A stretch of 6,423 nt of DNA, taken from the NCBI GenBank assembly GCA_018971455.1, contig JAGXAV010000126.1:1-6423 (forward strand), given 5' to 3'. Below the pieces are notes generated by a model, which saw only the letters and a program-made list of their open reading frames with translations, did no database searches and was not told the DNA's origin. The stretch is from Rhodospirillales bacterium (GTDB lineage: Bacteria > Pseudomonadota > Alphaproteobacteria > Acetobacterales > Acetobacteraceae). This document shows positions 1-5,580 of this stretch, piece after piece. How positions within the stretch are numbered: position 1 is the first letter of the stretch; each line of letters opens with the position of its first letter. The translations under genes were made by a program, and so were the position numbers.

Positions 1-16
1 CCGTCCGCCGCCGCCC

Positions 17-1369
17 GTGTCGCCGCCCGTGCCGCCGATCGAACGCCATGCCGGCCCTGGCTGGGCGTTCGCGCTGATGATCCTGGCCGCGGCGATGCAG
101 GCGCTGGCCCGCAACCGCATGCGCTCCATGCTGACCATGCTTGGCGTCTTCATCGGCGTCGCCGCCCTGATCGCCATGGTCGCCGTGGGTCAGGGCGCGA
201 ACGAGGCGGTGCGCAAGCAGATCGAGAACCTGGGCACCAACCTGCTGGTCGTCCTCCCGGGGGCAACGACCACCGGCGGCGTGCGGGCCGGATTTGGCAG
301 CGCCTCCACCCTCACCGCCGCCGACGCCCGCGCGATCCAGCGGGACGACCGCGCCGTCGCCTCGGTGAGCTACCTCATCCGCGGCCTCGGACAGGTGCAG
401 TACGGCAACCAGAACTGGACCACCAGCATTCAGGGCGTCAGCGCCGACTACGCCGCGATGACGAACTGGGAGATTGCCGAGGGCCGCGCGATCTCCCGCG
501 CCGACGAGGCGGGCGCAACCCTCGTGGTGACCATCGGGCAGACCGTCGCCCGGCAGATCTTTCCCCCCGGCGAGAGCCCGATCGGCGCGATCATCCAGGT
601 CAAGGGCACGCCGCTGCGAGTCGTCGGGCTGCTGGCGGCCAAGGGGCAGACGCCGTTCGGCCAGGATCAGGACGATGTGGTGATGATCCCCTTCACGACG
701 GCCGAACGCCGCGTGCTCGGCGTCGCCGCGCCGGCCCAGCAGGCCGCGCCGTTCAACTGGCCCTACCCGCTCTGGCCCAACCCCTACGGGTTGACGCCGC
801 GGCTGACCGGCTATGTCAACCAGCTCTATGTGCAGGCCATCAGCCCCTCGGCGGTGGCGCAGGCGCTGGCCGAAGTGACGGCGACGCTGTCGGCGCGCCA
901 CCGGATCAGGCCGGGCGGGATCCATGATTTCTCGGTGCACAACCTCAGCCAGATCGCCGCCGCCGCGGAAGGCAGCAGCCGCATCATGGCGTTGCTGCTG
1001 GCCGCCGTTGCGTCGATTTCGCTGCTGGTCGGCGGCATCGGCATCATGAACATCCTGCTGGTCTCGGTCACCGAGCGCACGCGCGAGATCGGGCTGCGCA
1101 TGGCGATCGGCGCGCGGCGCCTGCACGTGCTGCTGCAATTCCTCGCCGAGGCGGTGTTCCTCAGCGTCACCGGGGGCATCGCCGGCATCGTGCTGGGGGT
1201 GGCGTTCTCGGCGGCGATTTCGCTGCTCTCGGGCTGGCGCGCCCCGGTCTCGCCGCTCGCGGTCGGCGGCGGTTTCCTGTTCTCGGCCGCGGTGGGAATT
1301 TTTTTCGGCTATTATCCCGCGCGAAAAGCGGCGCGACTCAACCCGATCGAGGCGTTGCGCTACGAATGA
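17..1369 (+). CDS. MacB/FtsX-family ABC transporter permease (5' end uncertain, possibly partial)
   Basis: Inner-membrane subunit of a MacB/LolCDE-type ABC system. These drive export or envelope transport by mechanotransmission and work with a separate ATPase, often with a HlyD-type adaptor. The 450-residue reading has the family plan. There is a first membrane segment at about residues 40-60, then a periplasmic core (MacB_PCD) at about 61-310 with a DDVVMIPFTTAERR stretch at 219-232. Three membrane segments follow, at about 323-350, 373-403 and 413-433. The cytoplasmic signature TERTREIGLRMAIGAR (352-367) and the C-terminal YPARKAARLNPIEALRYE are typical. No ATPase domain is fused, so a partner NBD gene is expected to the left, outside the window. 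The start is unsure: GTG at 17 is the first start seen, but the frame is open to the window edge, and ATG at 77 is another choice. Odd feature: a Pro/Trp/Ala-rich insert at about 236-262. The exported substrate cannot be told. Confidence 0.9.
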   Translation: MSPPVPPIERHAGPGWAFALMILAAAMQALARNRMRSMLTMLGVFIGVAALIAMVAVGQGANEAVRKQIENLGTNLLVVLPGATTTGGVRAGFGSASTLTAADARAIQRDDRAVASVSYLIRGLGQVQYGNQNWTTSIQGVSADYAAMTNWEIAEGRAISRADEAGATLVVTIGQTVARQIFPPGESPIGAIIQVKGTPLRVVGLLAAKGQTPFGQDQDDVVMIPFTTAERRVLGVAAPAQQAAPFNWPYPLWPNPYGLTPRLTGYVNQLYVQAISPSAVAQALAEVTATLSARHRIRPGGIHDFSVHNLSQIAAAAEGSSRIMALLLAAVASISLLVGGIGIMNILLVSVTERTREIGLRMAIGARRLHVLLQFLAEAVFLSVTGGIAGIVLGVAFSAAISLLSGWRAPVSPLAVGGGFLFSAAVGIFFGYYPARKAARLNPIEALRYE

Positions 1370-1400
1370 TCGCGCAGGCGCGCGGCACCTGTGACCGATC

Positions 1401-1410
1401 GGGGAGAGAG
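1401..1410 (+). promoter_or_regulatory. Ribosome binding site for the SnoaL-like gene
   Basis: A purine-rich GGGGAGAGAG lies just before the ATG at 1413, with its GGGGAG core 6 bases from the start. It supports that start codon. The 43-base gap after the permease gene shows no clear promoter or terminator, so co-transcription with the permease is possible. Confidence 0.6.
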
Positions 1411-1412
1411 CG

Positions 1413-2024
1413 ATGGACGCTGAGCAGGATGGCGCCGCCGAGGACCGGCGGCTGATCCGCGACCTGCTGGAGAACTGGGCGGTCTGGCGCGACGCCGGCG
1501 ATTGGGAGCGCTTCCGCACGGTGTGGCACGCCGATGGCCGGATGATGGCCACCTGGTTCCAGGGCAGTGCGGAGGCCTTCATCAAGGTCAGCCAGGAGGG
1601 CTGGGCGCGAGGGGTGAGCATCCTGCACTTCCTTGGCGGAAGTGCCATCGACCTCGCGGGTCCGCGCGCCATCGCCCAGACCAAGATGACGATCTCCCAG
1701 CGCGGCATGGTCGAGGGCGTGCTCTGCGACGTTGTCTGCACCGGCCGTTTCTACGATTTCCTGGAGAAGCGCGACGCGCGCTGGGGCCTCGTGCTGCGCC
1801 AGCCGATCTACGAGAAGGACCGCCTCGACCCGGTCGCCCCCGCCGCCACGCTGCATCTCGATGCGGAGCTTCTGGCCCGCTTCCCCGAGGGCTATCGCCA
1901 TCTCGCCTATTTGCAGACCCGCATCGGCTACACGGTGAAGCCCGACATGCCCGGCCTGAAGGGCGCCGGGATCGACCAGCTCTACCGGCGGGGCGCGGCC
2001 TGGCTGGCGGGCGGCAGGCTTTAG
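1413..2024 (+). CDS. SnoaL-like / NTF2-fold protein of unknown function
   Basis: A 203-residue soluble protein with no signal peptide or membrane segment. Its first ~135 residues resemble the SnoaL_4/NTF2-like alpha+beta cone fold. An N-terminal helix (DRRLIRDLLENWAVWRDAGDWERFRTVWHADG, about 11-42) is the usual opening of the family. It is followed by ATWFQGSAEAFIKV and then strands at about 80-130 holding HFLGGSAIDLAG, AIAQTKMTI and a CTGRFYDFLEKRDARWGLV segment. The family includes polyketide cyclases, ketosteroid isomerase relatives, dehydratases and ring-hydroxylating dioxygenase beta subunits, so the fold does not fix a reaction. The last ~65 residues (RLDPVAPAATLHLD onward) form a C-terminal extension seen in longer, mostly uncharacterised members. 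The start at ATG 1413 has a good ribosome site. It lies 43 bases after the MacB-like permease on the same strand and converges on the DUF188 gene. A role linked to either neighbour is not shown. Confidence 0.85.
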   Translation: MDAEQDGAAEDRRLIRDLLENWAVWRDAGDWERFRTVWHADGRMMATWFQGSAEAFIKVSQEGWARGVSILHFLGGSAIDLAGPRAIAQTKMTISQRGMVEGVLCDVVCTGRFYDFLEKRDARWGLVLRQPIYEKDRLDPVAPAATLHLDAELLARFPEGYRHLAYLQTRIGYTVKPDMPGLKGAGIDQLYRRGAAWLAGGRL

Positions 2025-2077
2025 GCCGCGCCGCCGCTCGGGGCCACGCCGCCGCTCGGGGCCACGCCACCACTCAG
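2024..2077. repeat. Three tandem copies of an 18-base unit between convergent genes
   Basis: The units are 2024-2041, 2042-2059 and 2060-2077, with consensus GGCCACGCCGCCGCTCGG. Unit 1 differs from unit 2 at one base (G for A at unit position 5). Unit 3 differs from unit 2 at three bases, all G to A (unit positions 10, 13 and 17). The array starts on the last base of the SnoaL-like gene's TAG stop and runs over the stop codon of the DUF188 gene, so it fills the whole gap between the two convergent genes. The unit length is a multiple of three. No stem longer than about 4 base pairs was found, so I do not call it a terminator. Slippage duplication of GC-rich sequence is the simplest origin. 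Confidence 0.85.
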
Positions 2078-2562
2078 GGCTGCGGCGGCGCGATCCGGAT
2101 CGCCGGCCGCTCGCGCCCCGCGGCGGTGATGGCGGCGTCGAGCGCGGAGAGGAATCGCGAGCGCTCGGCCTTGCCGAGGGGGGCCGGGCCGCCGGTCGCG
2201 GCGCCGATCTCGCGCAGATGCCGCGCCACCTCCCGCCCGGCGAGCGCGCTGCCGATATTGTCGGCCGTCCAGCTATGCCCGTTCGGCGCCACCGCCCGCG
2301 CGCCGCTTGCGAGACAGCGCGCGGCGAGGGGGATATCGCTGGTCACGCACACATCCTGCGGCGTGATCCGCTCGGCGATCCAATCATCGGCGACATCCGC
2401 CCCGGCCTCGACCGTCACCATGCGCAGATTGGGCAGGCCCGGCGGGCGGAAAGGCCGCGAGCCGTTGGACACCAGATGCACCACCAGGCCGAGCCGGCCG
2501 GCGACGCGATAGATCTCCTCGCGCACCGGGCAGGCATCGGCATCGACGTAGATTTCAACCAT
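2074..2562 (-). CDS. YaiI/YqxD family protein (DUF188, UPF0178), PIN-like fold
   Basis: A 162-residue cytosolic protein of the widespread YaiI/YqxD (DUF188) family, whose biochemical function is not established. The fold is related to PIN/NYN-type nuclease domains. The family hallmarks are present: YVDADACPV (5-13), an acidic ADVADDWI segment (55-62), VTSDIPLAARCL (73-84), NGHSW (94-98) and GGPAPL (124-129). Conserved acidic residues D7, D9, D59, D60 and D76 could form the metal-binding site expected of such folds. Length matches the family's usual ~150-160. I chose ATG at 2562 because the protein then begins right at the conserved first strand and has AAGG 7 bases upstream. A longer reading from 2619 would add 19 unmatched residues and overlap the dehydratase gene. 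It is the last gene of the leftward block, 46 bases after tarD, and looks like a co-transcribed bystander. Its stop TGA lies in the third copy of the 18-base repeat. Confidence 0.9.
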   Translation of the reverse strand: MVEIYVDADACPVREEIYRVAGRLGLVVHLVSNGSRPFRPPGLPNLRMVTVEAGADVADDWIAERITPQDVCVTSDIPLAARCLASGARAVAPNGHSWTADNIGSALAGREVARHLREIGAATGGPAPLGKAERSRFLSALDAAITAAGRERPAIRIAPPQP

Positions 2563-2566
2563 CGCG

Positions 2567-2573
2567 CCACCTT
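2567..2573 (-). promoter_or_regulatory. Ribosome binding site deciding the DUF188 start
   Basis: On the minus strand this reads AAGGTGG, with AAGG 7 bases from the ATG at 2562. It favours the 162-residue product over the in-frame upstream ATG at 2619, which lies within the end of the dehydratase gene. Confidence 0.6.
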
Positions 2574-2585
2574 GCCCGCAAAGTG

Positions 2586-2606
2586 CCGCGCGCGCGAGTG
2601 GCGCGG
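2586..2606 (-). other. Small GC hairpin just after the tarD stop codon
   Basis: CCGCGC at 2586-2591 pairs perfectly with GCGCGG at 2601-2606 across a 9-base loop. In the minus-strand transcript it starts 2 bases after the tarD TAG stop and ends 12 bases before the DUF188 ribosome site. There is no real U-run after it, so it is not a standard intrinsic terminator. It might protect the upstream mRNA 3' end or reduce readthrough into the DUF188 gene. In DNA this GC-rich, a 6-base-pair stem can arise by chance. Confidence 0.25.
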
Positions 2607-2608
2607 GG

Positions 2609-3778
2609 CTATTCGGCAACCTCGCGCATCACGCGAATGAGGTCGGATTTCCCCTCGAAACCGATGCCGGGAAGCTCGGGCATGGTGATGTGGCCCGCCT
2701 CCACGCGCACGCCGTCCGGGAAGCCGCCATAGGGCTGGAACAGATCGGGGTAGCTCTCATTGCCGCCGAGGCCGAGGCCGGCGGCGATATTGAGCGACAT
2801 CTGGTGGCCGCCATGCGGAATGCAGCGCCGGGGCGACCAGCCGGCCGCGCGAACCACGTCGAGCGTCCGCAGGTATTCGCATAATCCGTAGCTCAGCGCG
2901 CAGTCGAATTGCAGCCAGTCGCGATCGGGCCGCATGCCGCCGTGGCGCAGCAGGTTGCGCGCATCCTGGTGGCTGAACAGGTTCTCGCCCGTCGCCATCG
3001 CCCCGGGATAGAACTCGGCCAGGGCCGCCTGGAGCTGGTAGTCCAGCGGGTCGCCGGCCTCCTCGTACCAGAACAGCGGATAGTCGCGCAGCATCTTCGC
3101 GTAGGCGATCGCCGTTTCGAGGTCGAACCGCCCATTGGCGTCCACCGCGAGGCGGGCCTCGCTGCCGATCTCGCTCAGCACCGCTTCGATGCGCGCGCGG
3201 TCGGTGTCGATCGGCTCGCCGCCGATCTTCATCTTCACCACGTTGTAGCCGCGGTCGAGATAGGAGCGCATTTCAGCGCGCAGCTGGGTGAAATCCTTGC
3301 CCGGGTAATAATATCCGCCCGCGGCATAGACGAAGACGCGCGGATCGGCCGCCACGCCATGGCGCTCGGCGAGCAGGTGGAAGAGCGGCTGGCCCGCGAT
3401 CTTGGCCACCGCGTCCCACACCGCCATGTCGATGGTGCCGACGGCCACCGACCGCTCGCCATGCCCGCCCGGCTTTTCGTTGGTCATCATCGCCGCCCAG
3501 ATCCGGTCGGGGTCGAGATTCGTGCCGCCGGCATCGAGCAGGCTGGCCGGATCGGCCTCCAGCACGCGATCGGCAAAGCGCTCGCGGATCAGGCCGCCCT
3601 GTCCATAGCGCCCGTTGGAGTTGAAGCCGTAGCCGACCACGCGCCGGCCGTCGCGCACTGCGTCCGTCACCACCGCGACCAGACTCGTCGTCATCTTGCT
3701 GAAATCGATATAGGCGTTGCGGATCGGCGAGGCGATCGGGCGGGTGACTTCACGGATGGCGACGATGCGGACGGACAT
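2609..3778 (-). CDS. tarD: D(-)-tartrate dehydratase, enolase superfamily (TarD type)
   Basis: Mg2+-dependent dehydratase predicted to convert D-tartrate to oxaloacetate and water (EC 4.2.1.81) in the cytosol. The 389-residue protein has an N-terminal capping domain (about 1-135) and a TIM-barrel C-terminal domain. Superfamily residues seen: the KxK motif K182/K184 on strand 2 (VVKMKIGG), metal ligands D213 (AVDAN), E239 (YEE) and E265 (TGE), and D292 (LQFD) with H322 (CIPHGGHQ), which form the His/Asp pair of the mandelate racemase subgroup. K102 lies in the capping-domain loop TNEKPGGHGERS. From memory, these numbers (K102, K184, D213, E239, E265, H322) and the 389-residue length match the characterised Bradyrhizobium japonicum enzyme. 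That makes tartrate far more likely than mandelate, gluconate or galactarate. The ATG at 3778 has GAGGA 7 bases upstream. It follows the SDR gene by 25 bases in the same operon. A closely related hydroxydiacid remains possible as substrate. Confidence 0.92.
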   Translation of the reverse strand: MSVRIVAIREVTRPIASPIRNAYIDFSKMTTSLVAVVTDAVRDGRRVVGYGFNSNGRYGQGGLIRERFADRVLEADPASLLDAGGTNLDPDRIWAAMMTNEKPGGHGERSVAVGTIDMAVWDAVAKIAGQPLFHLLAERHGVAADPRVFVYAAGGYYYPGKDFTQLRAEMRSYLDRGYNVVKMKIGGEPIDTDRARIEAVLSEIGSEARLAVDANGRFDLETAIAYAKMLRDYPLFWYEEAGDPLDYQLQAALAEFYPGAMATGENLFSHQDARNLLRHGGMRPDRDWLQFDCALSYGLCEYLRTLDVVRAAGWSPRRCIPHGGHQMSLNIAAGLGLGGNESYPDLFQPYGGFPDGVRVEAGHITMPELPGIGFEGKSDLIRVMREVAE

Positions 3779-3785
3779 GGCAATT

Positions 3786-3790
3786 TCCTC
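3786..3790 (-). promoter_or_regulatory. Ribosome binding site for tarD
   Basis: GAGGA on the minus strand, 7 bases from the ATG at 3778, within the 25-base gap after the SDR stop codon. It indicates that tarD is translated from its own initiation site in a shared transcript. Confidence 0.6.
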
Positions 3791-3803
3791 TTCAGGCAGT
3801 GAT

Positions 3804-4490
3804 CTACAGCGACGCGCCGCCGCAGACCAGTATCTGCTGGCCGGTGATGGCGCCCGCCTCCGGGCCGAGCAGGAAGGCGGCGAGGGCGGCCACCTCCTGC
3901 GGGCGGACGAAGCGGCCGATGGGCGGCAGGCGCGGGGCGACGCTGCCGCGCGCGGGGTCGCGCAGCATCGGCGTGTCGGTGGCGCCCGGGGCGATGACGT
4001 TGACGGTGATGCCGCGCGGCGCCAGCTCGATCGCCCAGGACCGCGCGAGCCCGGTCAGCGCCGCCTTGCTCGCGGCATACTGGCTGCGCCCGGCCGCACC
4101 CGCGGCGGTACGGCTGCCGACCACCACGATGCGCCCGCCGGAGGTCATGCGCGGGGCAAGCAGATCGGCCAGCCGGCAGGCCGCATCGACGTGGATGCGC
4201 CACATCGCCGCACCCTCGGCCGCATCGAGCGTGCCGAGCGGTGCCACCCGCATGAAGCCCGCTGCGTGCACCAGGGCGCCCGGTTCGGCGATCGGCCCGA
4301 GGCATTTGGCGAGCGCCTCCCCATCCGCCAGATCGACGGACAGGGAGGTGAAATGCGCGGCCGTCAGAGTGGGCGGCGCACGGTCGAGACCGGTCACCGC
4401 CCAGCCATCCTCGAGCAGCCTGGCGGCGATGGCAGCCCCGATGCCGGAGCTGCTGCCGCTGACCACCGCGACCGGTCGCGACGTCGCCAT
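3804..4490 (-). CDS. Short-chain dehydrogenase/reductase (classical SDR), probably NAD(H)-dependent
   Basis: A 228-residue cytosolic Rossmann-fold oxidoreductase acting on an alcohol/ketone pair. Numbered from ATG 4490: nucleotide-binding SGSSSGIG (11-18), Asp36 at the end of the second strand (GLDR), which favours NAD over NADP, D53-L54 for the adenine ring, HAAG (75-78) in place of NNAG, catalytic S126 (VVGSRTA), Y138 and K142 (YAASK), and the PGATDTPM segment (168-175). The fourth catalytic residue, usually Asn in the helix-4 motif (for example TNLSS in FabG), is His100 here (RIHVDAA). Length is slightly under the usual ~250. ATG 4490 overlaps the binding-protein stop by one base (TGATG) and has AAGG 4 bases upstream. 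GTG at 4493 is an alternative, but it sits only 1 base from that AAGG. Lying between transporter and tarD, it probably acts in the same catabolic route, for example on a tartrate isomer or a keto acid. The substrate is not readable from sequence. Confidence 0.9.
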   Translation of the reverse strand: MATSRPVAVVSGSSSGIGAAIAARLLEDGWAVTGLDRAPPTLTAAHFTSLSVDLADGEALAKCLGPIAEPGALVHAAGFMRVAPLGTLDAAEGAAMWRIHVDAACRLADLLAPRMTSGGRIVVVGSRTAAGAAGRSQYAASKAALTGLARSWAIELAPRGITVNVIAPGATDTPMLRDPARGSVAPRLPPIGRFVRPQEVAALAAFLLGPEAGAITGQQILVCGGASL

Positions 4491-4498
4491 CACGCCTT
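4488..4498 (-). promoter_or_regulatory. Overlapping stop/start TGATG with embedded ribosome site
   Basis: On the minus strand the binding-protein stop TGA (4492-4490) shares its last A with the SDR start ATG (4490-4488). AAGG at 4498-4495 lies inside the last codons of the upstream gene. This is a typical arrangement for translational coupling and implies that the two proteins are made from one transcript. Confidence 0.7.
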
Positions 4499-5551
4499 GT
4501 AGGCGGCGGCCTGGGCCGCGATCGCCTTGGCATCGAAATCATTGATCTCGGCGATCAGGTCGTTGGTGTAGAGGCTGGACACCTCGCTCACCGCCAGATG
4601 GTCGAGCTTGGCCTCGGCGGTGAACTCGGCGGGGTTGATGCTGCCCATCTTCGCCCCCGCATAGGGCGGCGTGTAGAGCCTGGTGCGCCGGCCGATCGCC
4701 TGGACGATCGCCTTGACGGCGTCGGCGCTGCTGCTGCCGCGCGGCGCGGTCTCCGGATACATCTTCAGGAAGGCGGCCGCACCGGCGGCCGGATTGGCGA
4801 GAATGAAGTGCGAGGCCTTGCAGACGGCCCGGCCGAAGCCCACCACCAGGGCGCGGTCGGCGGCGAGCACCGCGCGGCGCGTCATCAGGAACTGCCCGCC
4901 GACCAGCGGCAGCTTGGCCGGGCGGGGCAGGTAGGCGAGCTTGATGCCGGCGGCCTCGATCTGGCCGAAGCCAGCGTCGTAATACGCCAGGGCGTCGATC
5001 GCGCCACGTTCGAGCGCGACGCCCGCCGGCACGCCGTTGCCGACGGCGATCCACTTCACGTCGCGATCGGGGTCGAGGCCGAGCAGCGTCAGCACCGCGC
5101 GGGTCACCGGATAATCGGTCGCGCCGAAATCGGAAACGCCGATCCGCTTCCCCTTCAGCGCCATGTAGCTGCCGATCCCGGAGCCCGGCTTGATCGCGAC
5201 ATCCCATTTATAGGGGTAGGTGTACTCGTAGAAATTGACGTCGGTCTTCCACTCGCCCTTGGCCAGCAGCGGCATCTGGAACGAGGGCACGCCGATGCCG
5301 ATATCGATGTCCGAGCGGTCGAGCGCCACCTGCACATTGGCGTTGGTGCCCAGGGCCAGCGGCGTGAGGGTGAAGCCCTCGGCGCGGTTGTAGCCAAGCT
5401 CCTCGCCGATGACGGTGTTGATGACGATGGCGCTCATCGCCTTCAGGCCAATGCCGAAGCGCAGCTCGCGCAGCCCGGCGGCCTTGCCGGATCGCGCCGC
5501 GAGGGCGGCGCCGGCGCCGAGCAGCACGGCACGACGGGTCGGTGCCAGCAT
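4490..5551 (-). CDS. ABC transporter periplasmic substrate-binding protein, NMT1/SsuA (NitT/TauT) family
   Basis: A 353-residue binding protein that should capture a small, probably anionic, solute in the periplasm and deliver it to the adjacent permease. The N-terminus is a signal peptide with twin arginines (PTRRAVLLGAGAALAA, residues 4-19), compatible with Tat or Sec export, and cleavage is likely near residues 20-26. The mature part opens with LRFGIGLKAMSAIVINTVIGEELG (30-53). It continues with ALGTNANVQVALDRSDIDIGIG (66-87) and the family hallmark LKGKRIGVSDFGATDYPVTRAVLTLLGLDPDRDVKWIAVG (132-170). GVALERGAIDALAYYD (177-192) follows, all as in NMT1/SsuA-like proteins. The start is ambiguous: ATG 5551 has AAGGA 7 bases upstream, while in-frame GTG 5566 (adding five residues) has AAGGGAG 7 bases upstream. 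Both leave the signal peptide intact. It lies 29 bases after the permease gene and overlaps the SDR start. Substrate specificity is unknown; the tarD link suggests tartrate or a similar hydroxydiacid, though relatives bind sulfonates, nitrate or pyrimidines. Confidence 0.9.
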   Translation of the reverse strand: MLAPTRRAVLLGAGAALAARSGKAAGLRELRFGIGLKAMSAIVINTVIGEELGYNRAEGFTLTPLALGTNANVQVALDRSDIDIGIGVPSFQMPLLAKGEWKTDVNFYEYTYPYKWDVAIKPGSGIGSYMALKGKRIGVSDFGATDYPVTRAVLTLLGLDPDRDVKWIAVGNGVPAGVALERGAIDALAYYDAGFGQIEAAGIKLAYLPRPAKLPLVGGQFLMTRRAVLAADRALVVGFGRAVCKASHFILANPAAGAAAFLKMYPETAPRGSSSADAVKAIVQAIGRRTRLYTPPYAGAKMGSINPAEFTAEAKLDHLAVSEVSSLYTNDLIAEINDFDAKAIAAQAAAYKA

Positions 5552-5558
5552 GGACAAT

Positions 5559-5580
5559 TCCTTCACTGTTTCTCTCCCTT
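5559..5580 (-). promoter_or_regulatory. Two stacked ribosome sites serving alternative starts of the binding protein
   Basis: On the minus strand, AAGGGAG (5580-5574) begins directly after the permease TAA stop and lies 7 bases from GTG 5566. AAGGA (5563-5559), within the first codons of that longer reading, lies 7 bases from ATG 5551. Both starts are in frame and have equally good spacing, so the sequence alone does not decide between them. Confidence 0.6.

Noticed and set aside
1368..1400. Inverted repeat GATCG...CGATC in the gap before the SnoaL-like gene
   Set aside because: It is a 5-base stem around a 23-base loop, which is too weak to call a terminator or an operator.
2025..2073. Possible bidirectional terminator between the convergent genes
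   Set aside because: The 18-base repeats contain GGCC palindromes, but I found no stem longer than about 4 base pairs and no T-run on either strand.
1502..2512. A 336-residue plus-strand open frame across the convergent junction
   Set aside because: It has the Arg/Pro/Gly-rich make-up of a shadow frame and overlaps both the SnoaL-like and DUF188 genes out of frame.
2909..4545. Long plus-strand open frames opposite tarD and the SDR (2909-3802, 3717-4502, 3799-4545)
   Set aside because: They are Arg/His/Ala-rich antisense shadows typical of high-GC DNA, opposite genes with intact family motifs.
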